A stretch of DNA of 33,237 nucleotides from Terriglobales bacterium (GTDB lineage Bacteria; Acidobacteriota; Terriglobia; Terriglobales; Acidobacteriaceae), in assembly GCA_015654835.1 (NCBI GenBank), contig JAATGG010000029.1:1-33237 (forward strand), read 5' to 3'. Position 1 is the stretch's first letter. Every line of letters begins with the position of its first letter. The translations under genes and the position numbers were made by a program. The notes beneath the pieces were generated by a model. It was not told where the DNA came from. It was given only the letters and a program-made list of their open reading frames with translations, and searched no databases. This document shows positions 18,015 to 26,900 of the stretch, piece after piece.

Positions 18015-18576
18015 TCACGCTGCTCCCGTTGCACAGTTTGTTTCCGCGATAACGTTGAGAAATTCTGCAGCAGAGCGGCGGTAGTCCTTCGCATTGACAA
18101 TGGCACGAAGCACCGCCACACAATCAACGCCGGTTGCCCATACCTTTTCGATCCGGGAGAGATCGATTCCGCCGATAGTCACGAGTGGATAATGTTGCGA
18201 CATCAGCTTGACGTGACGTTCAAGCCGCTGCAGTCCCTGTGGGGCAGGCAGCAAGAACAGCGGGATCAAGTTGGGGCTCAACATCGCTGCCCGTGCGTAC
18301 ATCACGGCCGGCTTGGCGCAGCCGGTCTTCTGTTCTTCCGGAAATCATGCGGGATTCAAGGATGACGCCTCCCGCTTGCAGCCAGTCCTGCAAAGCTATC
18401 TTGCTCTCTGGATTAAGCCATACCGACCGGAACGTTCCCACACTGCGCGGCGCAGTTGTCCATAGATCGAAACTGTCGTGCGACTCATCGGGATCTGGGC
18501 CGAGCACGTGAAGAATGTGACGGTACGCTTCCGATTGGTTGGCCGGTTGCCCATCGATGCGGACAATAACGCTCAT
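18015..18576 (-). pseudogene. thiE: Degenerate thiamine-phosphate synthase (thiE) remnant
   Basis: Two overlapping minus-strand frames together resemble a shrunken ThiE. The downstream frame (18015-18305) carries the family's C-terminal barrel: PAPQGLQRL, YPLVTIGGIDLSRI and GVDCVAVLRAIVNAKD. The upstream frame (18220-18576) starts with an ATGA overlap on the thiG remnant and contains ALQDWLQAGGVILE, like the ThiE WLxGGxxILQ strand, with no recognisable first 50 residues. The middle of the barrel, including the pyrophosphate-binding part, is missing, and the frame changes between the halves. ThiE joins HMP-pyrophosphate to thiazole phosphate. The C-terminal match is good; the N-terminal match is weak. 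Confidence 0.7.
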
Positions 18577-19001
18577 ACGACCTCCGGCGAGACAAATCGC
18601 GGCTCCTCATCCCAGAATGGCTTTCCGATATCTGGAGTGCTGGCGATCGCGAGCTCTCGCACGTGCATGGGGCCCGCGAGGTATCCTGAGCGACCCGACT
18701 GCACTGCGCCAGCAAAGGCACTCGCCATGCGCACTGGATCGATAGAACGTGATACGGCGGTGTTTACGAGTACGCCATCGAAGCCCCACTCTATCACCTG
18801 GCAAGCATGAGAAGGCAAGCCAAGCCCGGCATCCACAATCATCGGGACGTCAGGCAAGCGGTCGCGCAGTTCGCGGAGAGCCTTAGGATTCTGTGGCCCT
18901 TGCCCGGTACCAATGGGGGCAGCCCACGGCATCAGAACTTCGCATCCCGCATCGAGCAGACGTCTGCACAGAATCAGATCGTCCGTGCAATATGGCAAGA
19001 T
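18573..19001 (-). pseudogene. thiG: 5'-truncated thiazole synthase (thiG) remnant
   Basis: The reading frame begins inside ThiG at [11 protein letters not shown] and continues through [31 protein letters not shown] and [21 protein letters not shown] to the natural end. About the first 110 residues, including the active-site lysine that forms the Schiff base with deoxyxylulose phosphate, are gone. The upstream neighbour is not a start codon but the interrupted thiC, joined in another frame at about 19001-19004. The remaining sequence shows no internal stops. It cannot make thiazole as it stands. Confidence 0.85.
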
Positions 19002-19699
19002 ATGAAATTGCGTCCGAGGATCATCGGTTCAAGCTCGGCATGGTTGATGTTTGCAGGAATGATCGCTCTGCCTGCAGACACCTCACCGCGTACAAATTCA
19101 GGAGTGATCTGCGCGGATAGTTTGGCTCCGAAGTCACGGCCTGGGTGTGCCTTTAAGAGCGCAGCGTAAGCGGGATCGGAACGAAGCTCCTCCGGGTGCA
19201 TCGACTCGCGCAGAGCAACGAACTCCATTTCAGGCGTCACGATTCCCTTGCGGGCATAATGCATTTGCGTCACATTCCTGCCAGCTAGCGCACGCTTCGG
19301 CTGCGGAAGCGCAGGAAAACGCAATTCGCGCGTCAGGAGATCGTTGGCTCGCTGCCGACCGTACTCGGAACTAGGTCCGCTCAGGGATTCCGTATCTCCG
19401 CATTCCTCAATCCAGTTGCGACGCAACTTCGGTAGGTCCTGCGCGAGATCGACGATGCAATCGGGATCGCTGAAAGGACCCGAACAGTCATAAACCGGCG
19501 GCGGATTCTGCTCCACGCGGTGCGAGTGGTGCGTTTGGGAAAGGGCAATCTCGCGGTAAGGGACCCGTAGATCAGACCGGCTGCCTGCGACGTACTTCTT
19601 CTGAGAAGCTGGAAAGGCGGTGAGCAGGCGAAGCGCGGCGAATGGGGTGGCGGTCTCCCGCATATCGAATCTCCTGTTCGTTTGTGAAACAAGAGGCAA
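18974..19699 (-). pseudogene. thiC: 3'-truncated HMP-phosphate synthase (thiC) remnant
   Basis: The N-terminal part of ThiC is plainly present: [33 protein letters not shown], the WIEECGDTE segment and [19 protein letters not shown], up to [12 protein letters not shown]. ThiC normally continues from there into the radical-SAM barrel and the C-terminal 4Fe-4S cysteine motif. Here homology ends at about 19004 and the frame runs 10 more unrelated codons to a stop. The 241-residue product is well under half of the usual 550-640. It lies just behind a TPP riboswitch, as functional thiC genes do. The catalytic domain is absent, so HMP-phosphate synthesis is not possible from this copy. Confidence 0.9.
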
Positions 19700-19736
19700 T
19701 GCACTTTACGCCCTGGAAAACGAGCGATGTCTGAAA

Positions 19737-19809
19737 CCTTCCCACGCCGGTATTATCCGGATCGGGTTTAAAGGGTATTTCTCAGCCCTACGTGCGTAGA
19801 GCACCCCTG
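19737..19809 (-). promoter_or_regulatory. TPP riboswitch (THI element)
   Basis: Read on the minus strand, the segment contains GGGGTGC, then GCTGAGAAATACCC, then ACCCGATCCGGATAATACCG and GCGTGGGAAGG, the invariant core of thiamine-pyrophosphate riboswitches in the right order. It ends 37 bases before the thiC remnant start codon. Helices look preserved by eye. It would lower thi expression when TPP is plentiful, but the genes it controls here are broken. Confidence 0.93.
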
Positions 19810-20041
19810 GTTCACTTGCCTAACCTAATCACACAATGGCGCAGAGCGGGCAAGGCGGTGCTGTAAGTTTGACGATTTAGATGCGTTCAATCGTGTAACA
19901 CTTTCCAGCATGATGAATTGACATTCTGGGTTTCGATCAGCGTTTTCACGCAGATAGGCGAGGTCGTTTCGCACCAATGCCCGTCATTCAATTCTGTCCG
20001 AATCGCAGGAAACCAGTATTCAGATTCAGGCAATGCTGCTA

Positions 20042-21517
20042 TTAATCGTGCAAGTGCACGGCGATGACGCGCGCTGGCCCCGCACTGTCGCCTAATGTGT
20101 CGCTTTCGAGCAGTATCTCGAAGTAGGGGAGTGATCTGTCTCGTTTGCGAATCCTGTCGAGAATCGGAATCAGCCGATCGTCATCGCAAACCAGATCCAC
20201 TGCGGCCTCAGTCCCTATCATCGAAAGACCTTCCAGGATCAGCACATTGCCCGTGGCACTTAGATTTGGTAAGAAGGCAATCACGGAATAAGCCTTCGCC
20301 GAGGTGCGAGGCGCAGTCGAGCTATATTCCGTCAACTCTCCCGGATGAGGACGCCGATTGAGGAAAGACGCGTGCCTGTCCGGATTTTCAATACTGAAAG
20401 AAAAGTCCATGTGCGTCTCGAAAAGTTCCACCCAGGGAACTGCCTCTTCCGCACCGATCATGATACTGTTCCCAGACTTGAAGTCGTTCAGATGCATGTC
20501 CCGGCTATAGTGCACGAGGGTTCGCTCTGGAATTGCCTCCGGCAAGCGCATCAATCGGGAAAGAGCCGTTGCATCCACTACCGACGTATAGCGGCGATGC
20601 AGAAGGAACAGTGCGAACTTGGGTTCGATATGTTCGATATACGGCATCTGCTTGCTTACATCATCGTTAAGGTAGTCTTGCAGGCTCAGGTAGCGGCGAG
20701 CGAAGGCATGGAACAGAACCAGCCCCGAGTCCCCAAGGACAATCTGCGTCGGCTGGTCGTCGGTAAAGAGCCGCCCCCAAAGCAAGTGGTGACGTTTTAG
20801 TGGAATGTGCAGGCGCATATGCAGTCCAAAAGCAACTGTCATGCCAATACAAAGTAACGTCAAGACGGCGGTCAGAGCACGATAACGCCACACAACCGCT
20901 GCGATGTGACGATTGAGTGAGGCCCGCTCCTTTGAGTTTCCACGCTGGGCTTCCTTGATTAAGGTCTGTGGCTCTTCTGGAACCTCAGGGGGAATTGGGA
21001 ATTTGTGCTCCGGCGAAGCGACCTTCGCGTCCGCCAAAGAATGAACCTCTTGCGGCGAGAAATTAATGGCAGCCGTTCCATCGCGATCCAATTCCAAACC
21101 GAGACTCGCCTCCGCGTCGCTGTCCGCGTGGCGTTTCGACGCAGGCAAGAAGACCGGAGCATATCCCCCTTTGGGGATCAGCAGATGGATTGGTTCCTGG
21201 CGGCCCGCGCGCTGAAAATATTGCTCAAGGCGGCGGCGAAGGCGCAACGCATGGGAACGCACAATCGTATCCGCGGCTGAGTCGTAGTCAGGCTCTCTCC
21301 CGAAAACCGCTACACCTATGTGTTGTTCACTGAGATTCCGACCGGGATCCTCGAAGGTAGCATTGCATATATAGAGAAGAAATTTGGAGAGCTGAGGAGA
21401 CCGGATAAAGTCGTTAGTCGCCAGAATGCGCTGCACCAGCAATCGGTGCGGATCGTTCTTATCGGTGGTTCGTTTGCCAATCCCTTCTTCCGGGACTTTC
21501 ACAGAATTCCCCGTCAC
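20042..21517 (-). CDS. Membrane-anchored winged-helix transcriptional regulator (second copy)
   Basis: A 491-residue relative of the regulator at 10879. Residues 24-125 hold the winged helix (IRSPQLSKFLLYICN, SEQHIGVAVFGREPDYDSAADTIVR, LRLRRRLEQYF, IPKGGYAPVF). A long acidic, proline-rich linker (about 126-205) leads to one transmembrane helix (213-232) and a C-terminal part of about 250 residues outside the cytoplasm. That part opens LLWGRLFTDDQPTQIVLGDSG and ends near SLPYFEILLESDTLG, paralleling the first regulator. It is divergent from the third Oar-like receptor across a 263-base gap, a usual arrangement for a local regulator. The GTG start gives the listed length; a second GTG five codons in is possible. 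Direct sensing of a periplasmic or receptor-derived signal is inferred from topology. Confidence 0.82.
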   Translation of the reverse strand: MTGNSVKVPEEGIGKRTTDKNDPHRLLVQRILATNDFIRSPQLSKFLLYICNATFEDPGRNLSEQHIGVAVFGREPDYDSAADTIVRSHALRLRRRLEQYFQRAGRQEPIHLLIPKGGYAPVFLPASKRHADSDAEASLGLELDRDGTAAINFSPQEVHSLADAKVASPEHKFPIPPEVPEEPQTLIKEAQRGNSKERASLNRHIAAVVWRYRALTAVLTLLCIGMTVAFGLHMRLHIPLKRHHLLWGRLFTDDQPTQIVLGDSGLVLFHAFARRYLSLQDYLNDDVSKQMPYIEHIEPKFALFLLHRRYTSVVDATALSRLMRLPEAIPERTLVHYSRDMHLNDFKSGNSIMIGAEEAVPWVELFETHMDFSFSIENPDRHASFLNRRPHPGELTEYSSTAPRTSAKAYSVIAFLPNLSATGNVLILEGLSMIGTEAAVDLVCDDDRLIPILDRIRKRDRSLPYFEILLESDTLGDSAGPARVIAVHLHD

Positions 21518-21564
21518 GTTAGCTTCGCATTTGCCTTTCCAGATTCAATGTAGCCTGTTCTTCG

Positions 21565-21578
21565 TTACATTTCTGTAA
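21565..21578. promoter_or_regulatory. Inverted repeat in regulator/receptor intergenic region (TTACA-N4-TGTAA)
   Basis: A short perfect inverted repeat between the divergent regulator (start 21517) and receptor (start 21781). Its position suits an operator shared by both genes, but it is short and seen once, and differs in spacing from the GTTAC palindromes of the other module. Confidence 0.3.
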
Positions 21579-21780
21579 ATCACCTCATTTCACCTCCGTC
21601 GATTGCAGTGTTCCCAATACCTTCCTTTTTCTTTTCATTGCGCGTTGCGGCATGAATGAGCAACGAATCACCGAGAAATCACTGAATTTTTTGGAATGGC
21701 CTCCACTAGGTTAAGCAAGGCGAGAGGGCGGTTTTTCGCCCCGGTCAACTTTTTCCAGGGGAAATCGATGGAGGTGCAAT

Positions 21781-24700
21781 TTGGCAACTGAAGGACTCAT
21801 TGCAGTGAAGCGCAGGATCTCAAAATGTCTTCAATATGCGACCATGCTCGTCCTGTTGATGTTGTATCAGGCGGGGTTTGGCCAGGAAACAGGCGCAAGT
21901 CTGGTCGGCGTGGTGCATGACGCAAGTGGCGGTGTGGTGAGCGGCGCTACGGTGTCGGCCACCAACCGGGCCACAGATGCCCGCACAGTTGGAACTTCGG
22001 ACGAAAAAGGCGAGTATTCTCTCCTGAACCTGGAGCCGGGAATCTACTCACTTAGCGTGCAGGCAAGCGGCTTTCAAAAATACGACCAGTCGGGTATCCG
22101 GCTCGACTTGGGCCAACATGCCAGTCAAGACGTAGACCTGAGGGTCGGATCGGCTCAGGAGATCGTGTCGGTCAATGCGGACGTCTCCGGGATCGATACG
22201 GTGTCGTCGCAGGTGAGTGACGAGGTCAACGGCACCTCGCTGCGCGAGTTGCCGCTCAACGCCCGCAACCCATATCAACTCGTGACTCTGGTTCCTGGTT
22301 TTGCCGGCTCGACGGGCGATGACTATAACTCCAATTCCTTCTCCATTAACGGTACCCGCCAGGGCTATACCGATGTCCTGGTGGATGGCAGTCCCGCCGG
22401 CTTCCCTACTGTGAACGGGAACGCGGGCATTGGCGTTTTTCCGTCGATCGACGCCATCGGCGAATATCGCGTGCTGGCGCAAAACTATCCCGCCGAATAC
22501 GGTCGTACTGCCGGTGGCATCATTAATGTCGTCTTCAAGTCAGGTGCTAACCAGTTCCACGGCACCCTGTTCGAATTCATCCGCAATAATGATCTCGATT
22601 CAAACGACTATTTCTCGAACATGCACCACGTGTCACTTCCAGCTTTCCACCGCAACCAGTTCGGTGGCATTCTTTCCGGACCGATCTTTCACGACAAGAC
22701 CTTCTTCCTGGTTTCGACCGAACTCCTTCGCCAGAACGCTTTCCAATCGGTTACCGCGACGGTTCCCACCGATTTACAGAGGAAGGGAGATTTTTCGCAA
22801 ACCTATGGAGCCAATGGCAAGTCCATCACGATTTACAATCCATTCTCAACCCGCCCCAATCCGGATGGAATGGGATACATTCGCGATCCCTTCGAGAACA
22901 ACCTCATTCCTCAAAGCATGTTGAGTGCGGTTGGCCTAAATGCAATCGGCTACTATCCCGAGCCCAACGTGCCCGGTAATGCGATTACCAACGCCAATAA
23001 CTATTTTGCAGATGGCAGCACGACCACCCAGACGACTGCCTGGGATGTACGCGTCGATCACGACCTGACGCCAAAGCAGAAAATCTTTGCGCGCTATTCG
23101 AATCGTTACTATAGCTCAGCGCCCAATCCTCTTTTTCCGCAGCAGGACGCGGTGGCCGAAGGCCTGATCAATGGCGAAGACTACGCGCGAGGGTTTACGT
23201 TTGGCCATACGGTGACCCTCAACGAAAAAACCTTTCTGGATAGCCGGCTCGGTTTCTCGCGGACTCTCTACAACTATCTCAATACCAGTCTAGGATTCCA
23301 GGCCTCGACGCTTGGATTGCCCGGCTCCCTGGATGCGGCAGGTAACACACCCACCTTCCCCGTGTTCTCGCCCGCCGGCTATACTGGCCTCGGCAACAAT
23401 GGTGATCGCCACAACGCTTTCATGACCTATAGCCTGCTTTCTTCGCTTACACTGGTACGCGGACAGCACACTTTCAAGATCGGGTTTGATGGCCGTCTGA
23501 TCCGCGTTAACGATCATGAGAGCGCAGACGCATCGGGCAATTTTTCCTTTGGTACGAACTTCACACAGGGCCCTGACCCGAATGCGGCAAGCGCCAATAC
23601 CGGCAACGGCATTGCTTCCATGCTGCTCGGTACGGGGACCGGCGACTTGATCCAAGCTTACAAAGACGATGCCTCGCAGAGTTACTACGTAGCTGAATAT
23701 CTGCAGGACGACTGGCGCATTACGCACAAGCTCACTCTGAACTTAGGGGTACGCTACGATTTGGATACTCCACGCACGGAACGATTCAACCGAATGAACT
23801 ACTTTGATCCAACCGCGTTATCGCCGCTTGCGGCAGAGGTGCCCGGCCTCACCGGCGGCCTTGTTTTCGTCGGAACTCCTGGGCACAGCCGCTATCAATA
23901 CCGCGCAGACACCAACAATCTTGCGCCGCGCATTGGCTTCTCCTATGCTGTATTGCCCACCACCGTTGTGCACGGCGGCGGCGCCATTGTCTACGGGCCG
24001 TCTGCCCAGGCCGCGGCTGGAACGGTCGGTCCCTACGGTTTTCGCGTGCAAAACTCCTGGGTCAGCACATTGGATGGCATTACACCGTTCAACACCCTCG
24101 ATAACCCGTTCCCGAATGGCTTTCAGCCGCCGCCAGGGGCCGCTGCGGGCCTGCTCACCGGGGTAGGCGGACAGATTGAAGGCGTACTTCGCAACACGCC
24201 CACACCTTACGCGGTCCAGTGGAATCTCGACATAGAACACACGCTTGCACGCGACACCACTATCGACGTGGCATATGTTGGTAACCGCGGGCGCAAGCAA
24301 CAACAGAGCCGTGAAGGCGGCATCGATTTCGACCAGCTTCCGCCGTCGTATCTTTCACTCGGGTCTCAATTGGAGGCATCTGTCGCCAATCCGTTTTATG
24401 GCTTTATTACCACAGGGTCGCTCAATCAACCCACCACCTCGCGCGGACAACTCCTTCGCCAATACCCGCAATACACCAGCATGTTGCCGCTATTCCTTTC
24501 CGGCGGAAACACGCAATATGACGCACTGCAAATTCGTGTGAACAAGCGCCTCAACCAAGGCATCCAACTGCAGGCTTCCTATGTGCTGGCGAAGAACTTT
24601 GATAACGGAACCAACCATCAGGACAGCTTCAATCCGATGGCCGACTTCGCCGTCAGTTCGCAGGACGTCCACCAGCGCTTCGTTGCCAGTTACATCTTTC

Positions 24701-25221
24701 AACTACCCTTCGGGCGAGGACGGCACTTTGGCAGCAACATGTCCAGGTGGGAAGATCTGGTGGTAGGTGGTTGGCAAGTAAACGGTATCACCACGATTCA
24801 GGGCGGCACTCCGCTGCAAATCGGCGCGAGCAATTCCCTTTCCAGCTTTGATTTTCAAACCCTTTATGCCAACACGAATTTTCGCAATGCCTCGCTCTCA
24901 GGCGACATTCACAAACGCTTGAACGCATACTTCAACACGTCCGATTTCAGCCAGCCTACGCCCTTTACGCTGGGCAATGGACCTGCCTACTACGACAATC
25001 TTCGTTCTCCTGGGCTCGATAGTACGGACCTTGCCTTCTTCAAGGAATTTAAGGCTGTCGAAAAGCTCAATGTGCAATTTCGCGCTGAGATGTTCAACGC
25101 ATTCAATCACGTTCAGTTCGGGTCACCCGACACCGGCGTCACTGATTCATCCTTCGGGCAGATCACGTCCCAGGCCAACACGCCAAGACAGGTGCAGTTC
25201 GGTCTGAAGCTGCTCTTCTAA
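21781..25221 (+). CDS. Oar-like TonB-dependent receptor, carboxypeptidase-regulatory-like N-terminus (third copy)
   Basis: An outer-membrane receptor of 1146 residues starting at TTG. GGAGG lies about 6 bases before this TTG, which is why it is preferred over an in-frame GTG at 21805 that would still leave a good signal peptide (MLVLLMLYQAGFGQ). Domains: carboxypeptidase-regulatory-like (GASLVGVVHDASGGVVSGAT, GEYSLLNLEPGIYSL), plug (LPLNARNPYQLV, YTDVLVDGSPAGFP, YRVLAQNYPAEYGRTAGGII) and a barrel ending QFGLKLLF. A strong terminator follows directly. It is divergent from its probable regulator and upstream of an exported phosphodiesterase. Family certain, ligand unknown. Confidence 0.92.
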   Translation: MATEGLIAVKRRISKCLQYATMLVLLMLYQAGFGQETGASLVGVVHDASGGVVSGATVSATNRATDARTVGTSDEKGEYSLLNLEPGIYSLSVQASGFQKYDQSGIRLDLGQHASQDVDLRVGSAQEIVSVNADVSGIDTVSSQVSDEVNGTSLRELPLNARNPYQLVTLVPGFAGSTGDDYNSNSFSINGTRQGYTDVLVDGSPAGFPTVNGNAGIGVFPSIDAIGEYRVLAQNYPAEYGRTAGGIINVVFKSGANQFHGTLFEFIRNNDLDSNDYFSNMHHVSLPAFHRNQFGGILSGPIFHDKTFFLVSTELLRQNAFQSVTATVPTDLQRKGDFSQTYGANGKSITIYNPFSTRPNPDGMGYIRDPFENNLIPQSMLSAVGLNAIGYYPEPNVPGNAITNANNYFADGSTTTQTTAWDVRVDHDLTPKQKIFARYSNRYYSSAPNPLFPQQDAVAEGLINGEDYARGFTFGHTVTLNEKTFLDSRLGFSRTLYNYLNTSLGFQASTLGLPGSLDAAGNTPTFPVFSPAGYTGLGNNGDRHNAFMTYSLLSSLTLVRGQHTFKIGFDGRLIRVNDHESADASGNFSFGTNFTQGPDPNAASANTGNGIASMLLGTGTGDLIQAYKDDASQSYYVAEYLQDDWRITHKLTLNLGVRYDLDTPRTERFNRMNYFDPTALSPLAAEVPGLTGGLVFVGTPGHSRYQYRADTNNLAPRIGFSYAVLPTTVVHGGGAIVYGPSAQAAAGTVGPYGFRVQNSWVSTLDGITPFNTLDNPFPNGFQPPPGAAAGLLTGVGGQIEGVLRNTPTPYAVQWNLDIEHTLARDTTIDVAYVGNRGRKQQQSREGGIDFDQLPPSYLSLGSQLEASVANPFYGFITTGSLNQPTTSRGQLLRQYPQYTSMLPLFLSGGNTQYDALQIRVNKRLNQGIQLQASYVLAKNFDNGTNHQDSFNPMADFAVSSQDVHQRFVASYIFQLPFGRGRHFGSNMSRWEDLVVGGWQVNGITTIQGGTPLQIGASNSLSSFDFQTLYANTNFRNASLSGDIHKRLNAYFNTSDFSQPTPFTLGNGPAYYDNLRSPGLDSTDLAFFKEFKAVEKLNVQFRAEMFNAFNHVQFGSPDTGVTDSSFGQITSQANTPRQVQFGLKLLF

Positions 25222-25235
25222 TCCAATGCCTACGG

Positions 25236-25264
25236 AGGGCTGCCTAGCCGCAGCCCTCTTTTTT
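25236..25264 (+). terminator. Rho-independent terminator after third receptor
   Basis: AGGGCTGC (25236-25243) pairs with GCAGCCCT (25250-25257) around a 6-base loop, followed by C and six T. It lies 15 bases after the receptor stop, so most transcription should end before the phosphodiesterase gene. Confidence 0.88.
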
Positions 25265-25347
25265 GTCTGACAACTAACGACTGGCTCAGCTTTCAACCGC
25301 AAGATGCGGTGTACTAATCTGCCAGAACCTATAAGGACAAAACCGCC

Positions 25348-26712
25348 TTGCTCCAATCTCTACATCGTCTTTCTCTCTCTGCGCTCCTCTTGATGGGCAT
25401 CACAATCTGTACTTTTGCTCAGCCCGTACTAAAGGGGGAAGTGCAAAAGCCAATCGTGATTGTTATTACGATCGATGGCTTCCCTGCGCGTGCACTCCAA
25501 GATCCGCGTCTTCCCATGCCGACGCTTCGCTCTCTAGCCGCGGCCGGGGCGGTTGCGAAAGGAATGACGCCGATCAATCCTACTGTCACTTGGCCAAACC
25601 ATACCGCGTTGATCACCGGCGTCGATGCAAGTCAGCACTTCGTCATGGCCAACGGTTTAATTGTTTTGCCTGCCGATGGAACTGTGCCGAAAATCGAGCC
25701 ATGGACCGACAAGGATAAACTCGTTCATGCCCGTACACTCTATGAGGCTGCCGCGGAGAAGGGGATGACCACGGGACAAGTTGACTGGGTAGCCATCTAT
25801 GGGGCTAAAGGAGTCAAGTGGCGGTTCGGCGAATCTCCCGACATGCACGATTCGATTCCACAAGAGTTGATCGCCCGCGGTATCGTGACGCGCCAGCAAA
25901 TCGAAAAGTTTGGAGACAAGAGCAGCGCCGCATGGCGCGATGAGGTGTGGACCGACGCTGCGGTCGATATCATCGAAAAACATAAACCGGATCTGCTCTT
26001 GCTTCATCTTCTACAGACGGATTCTCTTCAGCATCAGTACGGCCCACTTACTCCTGCCGCCTACATTGCCTACGCTTATGCCGACCATTGTTTGCAGCGC
26101 GTAATCGAGGCCGCCCGCACTGCAGGCACTTTGGATAGAACCACGTTCATGATCCTTTCCGACCATGGCTTTGCGACTTATACCCACACCATTAGTCCCA
26201 ATGTCGCACTTGTAGATCAGGGACTGCTTCACAAGCAGGGCAATTCTTATCGCGGGAATGTCTGGGTCAAGGCGGAAGGGGGCGCTGCCTCGCTCTACAT
26301 CACAGATGCAAGTCTGCGCGCAGACTTATTGCCGAAATTGAAAGCGTACTTTACCGGCATCCCTGGCATTCAGCATGTCTATACCAACCAGGAGGCTCAT
26401 TCCCTTGGTCTGCCGCTCGAAACCGATACAGACCAGGCTCCGCAACTTTACCTCGCTGCCGCTAACGGCTATGCCTTCAGTGACGACACGAGCGGTCCTC
26501 TGACGCGAATCAATCCCCCTCTCGGTCAGCACGGTTATCTCAACACCATGTCCGACATGCAGGCGTTGTTCGTTGCATCTGGTTCTGCGATCAAACATGG
26601 GGTCACCCTGGACTCTATCTCTAACCTGCGGGTCGCTCCGACAATTGCCAAGATACTTGGCGTACAGCTACCGGACGCGAAACAGCCACCATTGAATGAA
26701 ATTTTGCGATAA
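25348..26712 (+). CDS. Exported type I phosphodiesterase/nucleotide pyrophosphatase (alkaline phosphatase superfamily)
   Basis: A 454-residue two-metal hydrolase of the NPP/PF01663 family, with a signal peptide (residues 1-24, ending CTFAQ). The catalytic set is complete: D43 in TIDGF, nucleophile T81 in TVTWPNHT, D225 and H229 in TDSLQHQYGP, D272 and H273 in SDHGF, and H395 in GQHGYLN. Family members cleave phosphodiester or pyrophosphate bonds in nucleotides or phospholipid head groups; which applies here cannot be told. The start is TTG with AAGGAC about 9 bases upstream. It sits 126 bases after the third receptor but behind a strong terminator, so it probably has its own promoter or relies on read-through. 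Periplasmic location fits processing of a phosphorylated ligand. Confidence 0.87.
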   Translation: MLQSLHRLSLSALLLMGITICTFAQPVLKGEVQKPIVIVITIDGFPARALQDPRLPMPTLRSLAAAGAVAKGMTPINPTVTWPNHTALITGVDASQHFVMANGLIVLPADGTVPKIEPWTDKDKLVHARTLYEAAAEKGMTTGQVDWVAIYGAKGVKWRFGESPDMHDSIPQELIARGIVTRQQIEKFGDKSSAAWRDEVWTDAAVDIIEKHKPDLLLLHLLQTDSLQHQYGPLTPAAYIAYAYADHCLQRVIEAARTAGTLDRTTFMILSDHGFATYTHTISPNVALVDQGLLHKQGNSYRGNVWVKAEGGAASLYITDASLRADLLPKLKAYFTGIPGIQHVYTNQEAHSLGLPLETDTDQAPQLYLAAANGYAFSDDTSGPLTRINPPLGQHGYLNTMSDMQALFVASGSAIKHGVTLDSISNLRVAPTIAKILGVQLPDAKQPPLNEILR

Positions 26713-26718
26713 AGCAGC

Positions 26719-26766
26719 AGGCCATCTGCCTTTTTCTCAAGTTGCATCGAAAAAGGCAGATGGCCT
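26719..26766. terminator. Long perfect inverted repeat between convergent genes
   Basis: AGGCCATCTGCCTTTTTC (26719-26736) is the exact reverse complement of 26749-26766, with a 12-base loop. It lies directly after the phosphodiesterase stop and 134 bases beyond the end of the convergent SDR gene. The A and T runs near the loop let a shorter GGCCATCTGCC hairpin form on either strand, so a bidirectional terminator is the likely role. Confidence 0.7.
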
Positions 26767-26900
26767 CGACATTGATACAGCGGGAGCGTCTCATCAATAA
26801 GACTTGCCGTCGGCGATTGCTCAGCAATGCAAGCTCAAGTTATTGATCGAAACCCATCATCTAACCCGGATAGATAGGAGGTCTGGTCAATACCTATGTA

